A stretch of DNA of 64,000 nt from Methylobacterium sp. J-030 (lineage in GTDB: Bacteria; Pseudomonadota; Alphaproteobacteria; Rhizobiales; Beijerinckiaceae): assembly GCF_022829545.1 (NCBI RefSeq), contig NZ_JAKSYM010000084.1, forward strand, positions 48,557 through 112,556, in the 5' to 3' direction. Under the pieces are notes generated by a model. That model saw nothing but the letters and a program-made list of their open reading frames with translations. It searched no databases and was not told where the DNA came from. How positions within the stretch are numbered: the first letter of the stretch is position 1; every line of letters starts with the position of its first letter. Positions 51,803 to 60,998 of this stretch are shown piece by piece. The translations under genes and the position numbers were made by a program.

Positions 51803-53287
51803 ATGTCCTCTTCTCTCCTCCGGCGTTTCACCGTCGGGTTCGCGGCACTGACGGGGCTCCTCGCGGGGATCCGCGCCGCGGACGCGGTCACGGTGCCGAT
51901 CCTCGTGGCGGACGTGGATTCGGGCAAGGTGATCTACGCGCAGGCGCCGACCGATCCGTGGTATCCGGCCTCGATCACGAAGCTGATGACCACCTATGTC
52001 GCGCTCGATCTCGTGCGGCAGGGCAAGATCTCGCTCGACTCGATGATCACCATCTCGGCCGCCGCCGCCACCGAGCCGCCCTCGAAGATGGGCTTCAAGC
52101 CGGGGACGCAGCTCACCCTCGACAACGCCCTCAAGATCATCATGGTCAAGTCGGCCAACGACATCGCCTACGCGATCGGCGAGAACCTCGGCGGATCCAT
52201 CGACAACTTCGCCGCGCTGATGAACGAGACCGCCCAGCGGATCGGCATGCGCGACAGCCACTGGTACAATCCCAACGGCCTGCCCGACCCGCGCCAGTGG
52301 ACCTCGGCCCGCGACATGGCGGTGCTCGCCCGGGCGCTGATCCGCGACTTCCCGGACGAGCACGACCTGTTCTCGATCTCCGCGATCCAGTTCGGCCGCG
52401 CCGTGATGGCGAATCACAACGGCCTTCTCGGGCGCTATCCCGGCACCGACGGCATGAAGACTGGCTTCATCTGCGCGGGCGGATTCAACGTCGTGGCGAC
52501 GGCGACCCGCAACGGGCGCCGGATCGTCACCATCGTGATGGGCCAGCCGAGCCCGCGCGAGCGCGACGTGAAGGCCGCCGACCTGTTCGACTATGCCTTC
52601 AGCCAGAGCGCCGGCTGGACGAGCCCGACGCTCGACGCGCTTCCGACCTCGGCGCTGCCCGCGCCGCCGGACATGCGGCCCTTCGTGTGCGGCGGCAAGA
52701 AGCCTCCGGCCATCGAGGATGGCCCCGGCGCGCTCACTGTCCCCGGTTCGGCCGCGCAGCTGATCGGCGGTTCGGCGGCGAATTCCCCTGCGCTGGCGAT
52801 GGCAGCCTTCTCCAACCCGGCGCTGCGCGCCCGGAGCCTGCCGCCGCGGGCGCCGCTGCAGCCGATCGCGGTCTGGATCGGCCGCAACCCGGCCGAGGGC
52901 CAGCAGATTCTCGACGCGCAGGAATCCGAGCAGAAGACCGCGGCCGCCAACAGCCGCGCCGCGAAGCTCGAAGCCGCGAAGGCCAAGCGCCTCGCGGCGC
53001 TGGAGTCGGCCAAGCAGGCACGCGCGGAGCGGGTGGAACGCGCGAAGGCCGTCAGGGAAGCGTCCCGGGATGCCGCGAAGTCCGCCGCCAAGCCGGCCCC
53101 GAAGCTTGCCGCGAAACCGGCCCACGGTCTCCCCCGATCGGCCAGCGCCTATACCGCCACGACGACGCCGTCGATGCCGGAGGCCAAGCCGGGCAAGGGC
53201 CTGTCCAAGCCGGCGCCGAAGACGGCCGCGCACAAGCCGGCCCCGGCCAAGAAGCCGGCTGACAAGAAGGCGTCCGCGGAGGAGTAA
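51803..53287 (+). CDS. D-alanyl-D-alanine carboxypeptidase with basic C-terminal tail
   Basis: A periplasmic penicillin-binding protein of the S11 family that trims peptidoglycan pentapeptides. Of 494 residues, about 1-26 are a signal peptide; the catalytic domain (about 27-275) has Ser57-I-T-Lys60, the SAN motif in VKSANDIAYAIGENL and the KTG box in GTDGMKTGFICAGGF. The region 300-385 is Pro/Ala-rich. The tail (about 385-494) is Lys/Ala/Pro-rich, histone H1-like (AAKLEAAKAKRLAALESAKQ, AKSAAKPAPKLAAKPA), longer than usual for the family, and may bind cell wall or anionic polymers. Confidence 0.93.
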   Translation: MSSSLLRRFTVGFAALTGLLAGIRAADAVTVPILVADVDSGKVIYAQAPTDPWYPASITKLMTTYVALDLVRQGKISLDSMITISAAAATEPPSKMGFKPGTQLTLDNALKIIMVKSANDIAYAIGENLGGSIDNFAALMNETAQRIGMRDSHWYNPNGLPDPRQWTSARDMAVLARALIRDFPDEHDLFSISAIQFGRAVMANHNGLLGRYPGTDGMKTGFICAGGFNVVATATRNGRRIVTIVMGQPSPRERDVKAADLFDYAFSQSAGWTSPTLDALPTSALPAPPDMRPFVCGGKKPPAIEDGPGALTVPGSAAQLIGGSAANSPALAMAAFSNPALRARSLPPRAPLQPIAVWIGRNPAEGQQILDAQESEQKTAAANSRAAKLEAAKAKRLAALESAKQARAERVERAKAVREASRDAAKSAAKPAPKLAAKPAHGLPRSASAYTATTTPSMPEAKPGKGLSKPAPKTAAHKPAPAKKPADKKASAEE

Positions 53288-53349
53288 GCGCGCCCACGCG
53301 GCCGATCGCTGCGTTGCCGCGCGGGCCGACGGACCTTACCTCGACGCGT

Positions 53350-54444
53350 ATGTCCCTCAGCCCTGCCCCGTCTCCGGACCCGCGCCGCCCCGAGCCGATC
53401 CCGCTCACCGTGCTCACCGGCTTCCTCGGCGCCGGCAAGACCACGCTGCTGAACCGGCTGCTGCGCGATCCTGAGCTCGCCGACACGGTGGTGATCGTCA
53501 ACGAGTTTGGCGAGATCGGCATCGATCACCTGCTGATCGAGACGGTCGACGAGGACATGATCCTGCTCGGCGCCGGCTGCCTGTGCTGCACGGTGCGGGG
53601 CGACCTGATCGCGACCCTGGAAGACCTGCTGCGCAAGCGTGACAACCGGCGGATCGGCCCATTCCGGCGCGTGGTGATCGAGACCACCGGCCTCGCCGAC
53701 CCCGCCCCGATCCTGCACGCGCTGATCTACCATCCCTATCTCGTGCTTCGCTTCCGCCTTCAGGCGGTCGTGACGGTGGTGGATGCGGCGACGGGGGCAA
53801 AGACCCTCGACGCGCATCCCGAGGCGGTCCGGCAGGTGGCCATCGCCGACCGGATCGTGCTCACCAAGGCCGACCTCGTGGACGACATGAGCGCGATCCA
53901 CGCGCGGCTTTCCGCCCTCAACCCGGTCGCGCCGGTCCTCGCACCGGACGCCCCGGTGGAGAAGCTGCTCGGCGGCCTGTTCGGCCTCGACGGCAAGGCT
54001 GCCGACGTGCGCGCGTGGCTCGGCCACGAGGTTCTGGCGAAGGCGGATCACGCCCAGCCGGACGTGAACCGGCACGACGCGTCGATCCAGGCGATCTGCC
54101 TGACCAGCGCGGCGCCCGTGCCGCGGACCGCCTTCGAGATGTTCATGGACCTGCTCCGGTCGGGCCACGGGCCGAAGCTGCTGCGGCTCAAGGGCCTCGT
54201 GGCGCTGGCCGAGGATCCCGGGCGGCCGCTGGTGGTGCATGGCGTCCAGCACGTCTTCCACGCGCCGCTCACCCTGCCGGCTTGGCCGGATCCCGATCAC
54301 ACGTCCCGCCTCGTCCTGATCCTGAAGGATCTCGATCCGGCCTTCGTCCGGCAGCTCTGGGACGCGTTCCTGGGCCGCCCGCGCGTCGATGCCCCGGATG
54401 CCGCCGCCCTCACAGACAATCCCCTGGCGATCCCGGGTCCCTGA
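53350..54444 (+). CDS. CobW/COG0523-family GTPase
   Basis: A 364-residue metal-chaperone GTPase. Walker A TGFLGAGKTTLLNRLL, the metal-binding GCLCCTVRGDL (CxCC), VVIETTGLADPAP and the GTP-specificity motif VLTKADLVDD are visible, followed by a CobW C-terminal domain (LKGLVALAEDPGRPLVVHGV and QHVFHAPLTLPAWP). The metal (zinc, cobalt or another) cannot be decided. A His-rich linker typical of zinc forms is absent. The ATG at 53350 lies 62 bp after the carboxypeptidase gene. Confidence 0.92.
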   Translation: MSLSPAPSPDPRRPEPIPLTVLTGFLGAGKTTLLNRLLRDPELADTVVIVNEFGEIGIDHLLIETVDEDMILLGAGCLCCTVRGDLIATLEDLLRKRDNRRIGPFRRVVIETTGLADPAPILHALIYHPYLVLRFRLQAVVTVVDAATGAKTLDAHPEAVRQVAIADRIVLTKADLVDDMSAIHARLSALNPVAPVLAPDAPVEKLLGGLFGLDGKAADVRAWLGHEVLAKADHAQPDVNRHDASIQAICLTSAAPVPRTAFEMFMDLLRSGHGPKLLRLKGLVALAEDPGRPLVVHGVQHVFHAPLTLPAWPDPDHTSRLVLILKDLDPAFVRQLWDAFLGRPRVDAPDAAALTDNPLAIPGP

Positions 54445-54548
54445 CATTGCAGGCGCGGCATCGGCCTTGAAGCACTCGACCCGGATGGCGCCGCCCAGGC
54501 GCCGAATTGTCCCGAAACGGGACGAAGCGTCGAGAGGCAGGACACACG

Positions 54549-55415
54549 ATGGCGCCACGCTTCACCGTGATACAGGGCGGCCTGTCCGGCATGCCCGGGT
54601 GTGCCGTCGGGCCTCGGCCGCGGCAGGAGCCGGATCGGGCGCCCGGCTGGCGGGTTGATCTTCATCGGCCCGGCGGCGTGGATGCGGATGCCGTGTCCGC
54701 ATGGCGGGCGATGCTGATCCGGAACGCCGTCACAGATCCGCTGCGCGATCCCGATCACCTGCTGCCCCTCGCCCAGCATCGACCCGCAGGCAGTCGCGTC
54801 GCGATCGCCCTGGTCTGGGACCGCGACGCGGAGACCGGGCGGGACGCGCTGCAGGGCGTGGTGCCCCTGGCGATGCCGCATCCGGTCTGGGGCGGGCGGG
54901 CCCGACCCTGGCAGCCGGCGGACGCCGAGGCGACCGCCCTCGTGGAGCGGGCTGCCGCCGAGGCCGTCGACCGGGCGCTGCGGGAGCGGCTCGGGGCGTT
55001 GCGCCGTCCGATCCGGCTCGCCGGTGCGGCCCAGCCCCATCGGGAGTTGCCGCGGATCCGTCCCGTTCCGACGGCGGATCGTTCGGCCCGACCGCGATCG
55101 ATTCCCACCGCGAGCCTCATCGGTATCCGCCCTGCCGGATGGGAGGCGTCCACCTGCGACATCCGTACGGTGACCGAGGCACAGGCCGTGCGCGACGCGG
55201 TCGAGACCTTCCTCGCCCTCGATGCCCGCACGGCGCGGCAGCCGATCGTCGCCGATCCGGCAGAGGCGTCGCTGGTTCGCGTGGTGAGCCGCCTGTTCGG
55301 GCGCCGCGGGGCGCTGCGGGTCGAATTCCTGCGCCGGGCCGGCGAGCTCGTCGCCGGCACGCTCCATCTCGGGGCCGGCGCGGCTTCGGTGCCGTGGCGG
55401 CGGGCGCGGGCCTGA
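54549..55415 (+). CDS. Uncharacterised Arg-rich protein (288 aa)
   Basis: The protein starts MAPRFTVIQGGLSGMPG and lacks signal or membrane segments. The middle (GWRVDLHRPGGVDADAVSAW, SRVAIALVWDRDAETGRDAL, QGVVPLAMPHPVWGGRARPW) resembles the N-terminal half of CelD-type acyltransferases such as the one at 40193-41332, but a catalytic half is missing. The C-terminal part is Arg/Ala-rich. It could be a degenerate or divergent relative. Function unknown. Confidence 0.55.
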   Translation: MAPRFTVIQGGLSGMPGCAVGPRPRQEPDRAPGWRVDLHRPGGVDADAVSAWRAMLIRNAVTDPLRDPDHLLPLAQHRPAGSRVAIALVWDRDAETGRDALQGVVPLAMPHPVWGGRARPWQPADAEATALVERAAAEAVDRALRERLGALRRPIRLAGAAQPHRELPRIRPVPTADRSARPRSIPTASLIGIRPAGWEASTCDIRTVTEAQAVRDAVETFLALDARTARQPIVADPAEASLVRVVSRLFGRRGALRVEFLRRAGELVAGTLHLGAGAASVPWRRARA

Positions 55416-55479
55416 GCGGTCAATCGGCCGCGCTGCGTCCGGCCTGTCCGGACCGGGGCCGGGACGCTAGCTGCCCGGT

Positions 55480-56190
55480 ATGGCGCGCGACACCCTCCAC
55501 GGCCTTCGGACCTCCCCGCGCCGGGCGCGCGCCAAGCCTGTTTCACCGCCCGACGCCGACGCGACCGGACGGGTCGCCGCCGTGATGGCCCGCCTCTCCG
55601 AGGCCGATCCGGATCCCAAGGCGGGGTTCGACGACACCGATCCGTTCCGGTTGCTGGTGACCGTGCTGCTCTCCGCGCAGTCCACCGGCCCGACGGTCGC
55701 CCGCATCGCCGAGGCGCTGTTCAGCACGGTGCACGGCCCGGCGCATATGTTGGCGCTGGGCGAGGCGCGCATCACCGAGATCGTCCGGCCGGTTGGGCTC
55801 GGGCCGTCGAAGGCGCGCAACATCGTCAAGCTGTCGGCGGCGCTGATCTCCGAGTTCGGCGGCGTCGTGCCGCGCAGCTCCGTCGCGATGCGCCGCCTTC
55901 CGGGGATCGGGCGCAAAAGTGCCGAAGTCACGGCCAACTTCGCCTTCCGCGAGCCGGTCATCGCAGTGGACACCCACGTGTTCCGGGTCTCCAATCGGAT
56001 CCCGCTTGCCCCCGGCACGACCGTGGACGCCGTCGCGGACGGGCTCGCCCACCGCGTGCCCGAGCGGTTCAAGGACGGCGCCCATGTCTGGCTGTTCCGC
56101 CACGGCCGCGACACCTGCACGGCCCGGAAGCCCGCCTGCCCGCGCTGCCCGGTCGCGGACCTCTGCACCTGGCCCGGCAAGGCGATCTGA
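55480..56190 (+). CDS. nth: Endonuclease III
   Basis: A base-excision repair glycosylase/AP lyase for oxidised pyrimidines. The 236-residue protein has the family core FRLLVTVLLSAQSTGPTVAR, the helix-hairpin-helix LPGIGRKSAEVTANFAF with the catalytic Lys, VDTHVFRVSNRIPL with the catalytic Asp, and the 4Fe-4S cysteines spaced C-x6-C-x2-C-x5-C in CTARKPACPRCPVADLC. An extra basic N-terminus of about 25 residues is present. Confidence 0.94.
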   Translation: MARDTLHGLRTSPRRARAKPVSPPDADATGRVAAVMARLSEADPDPKAGFDDTDPFRLLVTVLLSAQSTGPTVARIAEALFSTVHGPAHMLALGEARITEIVRPVGLGPSKARNIVKLSAALISEFGGVVPRSSVAMRRLPGIGRKSAEVTANFAFREPVIAVDTHVFRVSNRIPLAPGTTVDAVADGLAHRVPERFKDGAHVWLFRHGRDTCTARKPACPRCPVADLCTWPGKAI

Positions 56191-56196
56191 GCGCCG

Positions 56197-56514
56197 CTAC
56201 TCGTCCTCGCCGAACCGATTGGCCAGCAGCGCCTCGATGGCGTCGAGGCACGCCGTGGCATCCTGGCCCACCGCCGTGACGGCGATGCGCGTGCCCTTGG
56301 CGGCACCCAAGGTGAGCAGGCCCATAATCGAACGCCCGCCCACGGTCTCCCCCGCCCGGGTGACCGTGACGGCGGCGTCGTAGCGCTCGACGGTCTGCAC
56401 GAACTTCGCGGAGGCCCGGGCGTGCAGGCCACGGCGGTTGATGATCGGTAGCATCCGGAGAAAGCCCCCTTCAGGCACCGGGGGATCGTCGTCCGTCTCG
56501 AAAAGCTCGTCCAT
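56197..56514 (-). CDS. HPr-family phosphocarrier protein
   Basis: A 105-residue HPr of the nitrogen-type or truncated PTS common in alphaproteobacteria. The phospho-accepting His31 lies in NRRGLHARASAKFVQTV and the regulatory Ser62 in VGGRSIMGLLTLGAAKG, which is a target of HPr kinase in this group. An acidic N-terminal extension of about 17 residues precedes the domain. It is convergent with nth (6 bp apart) and lies upstream of nothing PTS-like in the window. Confidence 0.93.
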   Translation of the reverse strand: MDELFETDDDPPVPEGGFLRMLPIINRRGLHARASAKFVQTVERYDAAVTVTRAGETVGGRSIMGLLTLGAAKGTRIAVTAVGQDATACLDAIEALLANRFGEDE

Positions 56515-56642
56515 CGCCCGTGGTGTATCCCGCCCGATCCACGGCTGTCGCGGCCGCTTGCCTCGAACCTAAATCTTTGACGGGGTGTGTCTATCCCGGA
56601 CGATCATGGCCGTCGGCCGAATGCGTCCTCGCGCCGGCCAGC

Positions 56643-59600
56643 TCACCACTCGTACTCGGCGCCGACGCCCAGGCTGGTGCGGCCGTCGCTGCCGGCCTCG
56701 CCCTTCAGCTTGATCCGCCGCGTGACGTCGAAATCAACGCCGACCGCCGTGTCGGCCGGCTTGGCGCCGGCCTTCACGCCGATGCTGACCCGGTCCGAGA
56801 TGTAGCGCGAGGCGCCGAGCGCCGGGCCGCCGCTCGCCCCCGTCGAGACATCGAGACTGTCGAGGCCGAGACCCTTCCGCGCCTGCTCGAACACGTCGGG
56901 TCCGGCGGCGCCGCCCGAGAGCTGGGCCACCGCCTGGGCGAGCTGCAGGGCCTGGAACGGCGACAGGCCGCCAGCCGCCTTCTTGAACAGCAGCCGCGAC
57001 AGGATCTCGTCCTGCGGCAGCACTGGGTCGGAGGTCAGGGCGAATTGCGGCGCGTCGGCCGGGCCGGACACAGCCACCCGTGCGGTCACGTCCCCGGCCT
57101 TGGTCTCGGCGGCGAAGTCGAGCTCCGGGGTGGTCAGGCTGCCCGCGAAGGTCAGCCGGCCGCGGCTGAAGTCGAGGCGCTGGCCGACCAGTTCCAGGCG
57201 GCCGCGCCGCATCGCGAAGGCGCCGACCGCATTGGGCGCCAGTGAGGTTCCGGTGACCCTCAAAGCGCCACCGAGTTCGGCATCGATGCCGCGCCCGCGC
57301 ACGAAGATCCGGCTCGGCGCATCGATTGCCACGTCCAACGTCGCGTCGAAGGGAACAGCCGGCTTCTTCGGCCGGCGCCCGGGCGCCGCCGCGGCCTTCC
57401 GCGCGGCGTGCTGAGCCAGCCGCGCCCGCACATCCGGCGGCGTGTTGACGTGGCGCACCCCCGGCAGGGGCCGGACGGTGGCTGGCAGCCGATCAGGCAC
57501 GGCGACGTCGATCGAGGCGACATCGACGCGGCCGGAAATTCGCGGCGTCCGCGCCAGCGGGCCGGCGAGGGTGAGATCGAGGCTCGATACGGCGGTCATC
57601 AGCGGGCTCGACACCAGCTCGGCCCGCTCCGCGACGACGTGGAACTGGCCGGGGAAATCCGGTTGCAGTGCCACCCGCCCGGTCACGGAGACGCGCCCGC
57701 CATTCCGGGTCGCCGCGGTCAGGCGCTCGACCACGAGGCTGTCGCCCCGACCGCTGACCCGACCCTCGATCCCGGTGAGACGGATGCCGTTGAGGGGATC
57801 GGTAAAGCTGCCATCAGTCAGGACAGCCGAACCCTGGGCTCGCGGAGCCGCCAGCGTGCCGGTGACGCCCCCGTCGATGGCAATGTGTCCGGCGACGCTC
57901 TGGCCACCGACGCTCAGCAGCGAGTTGGCGAGCGCCGCGTCGAGGGTTCCCCGGGCATGCAGATCGAGCGCGCCGCCGGCTTCGATCGGGAGCTTGCCCG
58001 CCACCGTCAGCGCCACGCCGCGCCCGGCGGAGACCCGGCCATCGAGGCTCGCCTGCCCGTCGGACAGGGTGCCTTTGGCGCTGGCATCCAAAGCTGGCAG
58101 CCCGGCCTGCCGCGTCTGCGGCGCCACGAGCCGAGAGACGGTCAGCGCGTAGCGCCCCTCCGGCCTGTCGGCTGGCCCATGCAGATCCGCCTCCCCGTCG
58201 AGGGTCCCCGCGAGGGTGAGGTCAGGAGCGGCGATCCGGGCGACCGACAGGGGCAGCGCCCGGATCGCCACCGTCAGGTCGAGGTCGCGTCCGGCCCGAC
58301 CCGCGACGGTGATACGGCCGCTGCCGGCCGCGACGACGAGGCCGTCGATCGCGGCGCCGCCGTCCCGCAGGGTGATGGCGGCCGGCCCGGCAAGGGCGAA
58401 GCGTTCGTTGCCGCGGGAAGCCGAGAGGCGCTGGACCTCGATGCGGGTCTCGGCGGCCGGCACGATCCGCGCGGCCCCGTCGAGGCCGAAGCCGCGGGCT
58501 TTGGCGGTCAGCGTGACGTCGCTGAAGGCGGGGCTGCCGCTGGCGACTAAACGAACGGTGTCGATCTGCGGGCCGGCGGCGACGAGCCGGTCGGCGTCGA
58601 GGCGCCCGTCGAGGATCGGATGCGCCAGAAGATCGCGACCCCTCAGATCGGCGTCGAGGCGGGTCAGAGCGGAACTGCCGTAGCGTAGGGCGGCCCCTGT
58701 CGCCCGGATCGCCGCATCCTGGCGGCCGCCGTCGCGGGACAGCGTCACGGCCGCATCGAGGCGTCCGGCAATGGGCTCCGGGGCGAGCGGCGCAACGTCC
58801 TCGAGATTGCCCGCCCGTACGGTGAGGGACCCGGCTGAGAGCCACGTTTCGGCCGCCACCGCCGCGTTCCCTGCCACCGCCACCGAGCCGAGATTGAGCG
58901 CGAGCCGGTCGAGCATCCAGTCTTCCCCGAGGCGTGCCCCGTGGGCATCGCCGGTCAGCGCCTTGCCGGCCACGTCGCCGAAGAGGCGCAGGCTGCCCTC
59001 CGGGGCCAGGAGCGCATCCTTGACCACGGCCTCGGCCCGCAACCCGCGGATCGGCTTGCCGTCCGCGGTGGCGGCGGCCGCGGTAAGCGTCGCGGTCAGG
59101 TCCGGATGCTCCAGGGAGCCGGTGAGCCGCGCATCGACCGCGGCGCGCCCGGTGAGGCGGGCATCGAGATCGGCGAGGCTCCCGAGGTCGAGGCGTCCGG
59201 CTACATCGGCGCGCTGCGAGGTCGCCTCGCCCTGCAGGGTCGCGGTGAGGCCCTGGGCCTCGAGGCGCAGATGGTCGAACCCGTAGCCGTCGTAGGAGCG
59301 CGAGACCCGCCCCTGGAGCGTGGGCGTGCGGCCCAGGACGCGATCGGCCGCCGCGAGTCCGGTCGCGAGGCCGGCGGTGGCGACCGACAGATCGGCCGCG
59401 ATCGCTTTCCGGGCCGGGTCCCCGCTGAGCCGCGCCTTCGCGTCCAGGGAGCCGGCAAGCCCGCGCCCGGCGAGGCCGGAGAAGACCGCCAGATCCGGAA
59501 GCGCGGCATCGAGCGTCCCGGTCAGCGTGTTCTGGCCGATCCGGCCCGTGTAGGCGGCCCGGGCCGTCTCGGAATCGAGCCGGAGAGTGGTCACGTCGAT

Positions 59601-60998
59601 CACACCGTCCGGCCCGGTCCCAGCCCGGAGGGTGAGCTGCGCCCGGCTTCCGATCGCCCGCCGCAGCGCCGGGTCGGCGAGCCGAAGGCCCGAGACCGTA
59701 CCGTCCGCGCTGATGGCGAAGTGTTGCGCCGAGGGCTCACCCTGGGGCACGACGTCCAGGCGCGCCTCGACGCGATCGAGCGCGGAATCGCGGCCGCGCA
59801 GGCCCGCCGCGTCGAGCTCGCCGCGAATCGTCGGCATCGCGATCGGTCCCTTGAGGCTGCCGTCGAACACGAGCTTGCCGATCTCGGCCTCGCCCGCTCT
59901 CGTGACGCTGCCGGCGTTGGGCAGGGCCCGGGCCTGGAGCGTCAGGTCGGCCACCCGGTCCGCGCTCAGACTGCCGCCGGCGGCGAGGCGGGCCGTGCGG
60001 GAGGTCAGCTCCAGCCGGTCGATCCGGAAGGCACCACTATCCGCGAAGGCGAGGCCACCTGCGAGCTGCGTCGTGCCGGCGAAAACGGACGCCGCCGGAC
60101 CCGGTACCAGACCTTCGATGCGCGCCGCGAGGTCGAGGGCGAGCCGCCGCTCGGCGCCGATCCGCGAGATCCGGGCGCCGCCCTTCGCGCCGATCTCGGG
60201 GCCGGCGGCGAAATCGAGCTTGGCCGACCACGCGTCGAGCGTGCCCGTCCCGTCGAGGTCGAAGTTGATTGGCGGCGTGCCGGGGAGGTTGGCCGCCTTG
60301 GAGAGCAGGCCACCCGCGGGCTCGACCAGGCTCGCCTTCAATTCCAGCTTGTCGCCGTTCGGCACGTAGAGCAGGCTCAGCAGGAAGCGCCCGGCGGCGT
60401 CGAGGCGCTGCGCCCGGGCCTTGAGTTCCAGCCCCTCGCTCGCCGCGCCGAGCCGGGCACGCCCTTCGGCGGACAGCCGGGCGGGTTGCCCGGCCACCGC
60501 TTCGCCGAGCACGAGCTCCGCCAGCTTGAAATCCTTGATCTCGACCTTGACGGGCAGGTCCGGCAGCAGCTTGCCGTCGGGCTTCGCCTCCGGCGGCGTC
60601 GGGCCGGGGATCGGACGGCGCAGCACGTCGATCTGACCGATCTCCAGGCTGTCCACCTCGAGCCGCCCCGACAGCAGGGCGAGCCTGCGCCAGACGATCC
60701 GGGCCTTGTCGAGCTTGAGCCAGACGCCGTCACGGTCGCTCACGGCGACATCGCGGATGGTGGCATCCGAGGACAGGGCGCCGTCCACCGCGCCGATCGC
60801 AACCCGCGAAGACGGCGTGGAGAGCGCCCGGGACAGGAGGTTGCCAAGAACCGACTTGTCGCCCGCGTCGGCGCGGGTTCGCGTCACCGCCGCCGGTACG
60901 AGGAGGGCGAGGCAGATCAGTACGAGGCTTAGACCGCCACGTCCCATGCGGCGAAAGGTTCGCCGTCGTGTTCCGGCTCGCCCTGTCAATTCAGCCAT
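56643..60998 (-). CDS. tamB: Translocation and assembly module protein TamB
   Basis: A 1451-residue AsmA/TamB-type protein that bridges the inner and outer membranes; it partners TamA and may transport phospholipid or help outer-membrane protein assembly. It has an N-terminal anchor (about 18-43, GRGGLSLVLICLALLVPAAV), a long beta-helical body with repeated short strands, and a C-terminal TamB (DUF490) domain (about 1090-1451; GRLTFAGSLTTPELDFAAET, PVLPQDEILSRLLF). The ATG follows the tamA TGA directly. The last residues ASDGRTSLGVGAEYEW end in an aromatic residue. Confidence 0.95.
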   Translation of the reverse strand: MAELTGRAGTRRRTFRRMGRGGLSLVLICLALLVPAAVTRTRADAGDKSVLGNLLSRALSTPSSRVAIGAVDGALSSDATIRDVAVSDRDGVWLKLDKARIVWRRLALLSGRLEVDSLEIGQIDVLRRPIPGPTPPEAKPDGKLLPDLPVKVEIKDFKLAELVLGEAVAGQPARLSAEGRARLGAASEGLELKARAQRLDAAGRFLLSLLYVPNGDKLELKASLVEPAGGLLSKAANLPGTPPINFDLDGTGTLDAWSAKLDFAAGPEIGAKGGARISRIGAERRLALDLAARIEGLVPGPAASVFAGTTQLAGGLAFADSGAFRIDRLELTSRTARLAAGGSLSADRVADLTLQARALPNAGSVTRAGEAEIGKLVFDGSLKGPIAMPTIRGELDAAGLRGRDSALDRVEARLDVVPQGEPSAQHFAISADGTVSGLRLADPALRRAIGSRAQLTLRAGTGPDGVIDVTTLRLDSETARAAYTGRIGQNTLTGTLDAALPDLAVFSGLAGRGLAGSLDAKARLSGDPARKAIAADLSVATAGLATGLAAADRVLGRTPTLQGRVSRSYDGYGFDHLRLEAQGLTATLQGEATSQRADVAGRLDLGSLADLDARLTGRAAVDARLTGSLEHPDLTATLTAAAATADGKPIRGLRAEAVVKDALLAPEGSLRLFGDVAGKALTGDAHGARLGEDWMLDRLALNLGSVAVAGNAAVAAETWLSAGSLTVRAGNLEDVAPLAPEPIAGRLDAAVTLSRDGGRQDAAIRATGAALRYGSSALTRLDADLRGRDLLAHPILDGRLDADRLVAAGPQIDTVRLVASGSPAFSDVTLTAKARGFGLDGAARIVPAAETRIEVQRLSASRGNERFALAGPAAITLRDGGAAIDGLVVAAGSGRITVAGRAGRDLDLTVAIRALPLSVARIAAPDLTLAGTLDGEADLHGPADRPEGRYALTVSRLVAPQTRQAGLPALDASAKGTLSDGQASLDGRVSAGRGVALTVAGKLPIEAGGALDLHARGTLDAALANSLLSVGGQSVAGHIAIDGGVTGTLAAPRAQGSAVLTDGSFTDPLNGIRLTGIEGRVSGRGDSLVVERLTAATRNGGRVSVTGRVALQPDFPGQFHVVAERAELVSSPLMTAVSSLDLTLAGPLARTPRISGRVDVASIDVAVPDRLPATVRPLPGVRHVNTPPDVRARLAQHAARKAAAAPGRRPKKPAVPFDATLDVAIDAPSRIFVRGRGIDAELGGALRVTGTSLAPNAVGAFAMRRGRLELVGQRLDFSRGRLTFAGSLTTPELDFAAETKAGDVTARVAVSGPADAPQFALTSDPVLPQDEILSRLLFKKAAGGLSPFQALQLAQAVAQLSGGAAGPDVFEQARKGLGLDSLDVSTGASGGPALGASRYISDRVSIGVKAGAKPADTAVGVDFDVTRRIKLKGEAGSDGRTSLGVGAEYEW

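Noticed and set aside
58941..60932. A 663-residue open frame antisense to tamB
   Set aside because: Gly/Arg/Glu-rich shadow of a confident gene on the other strand.
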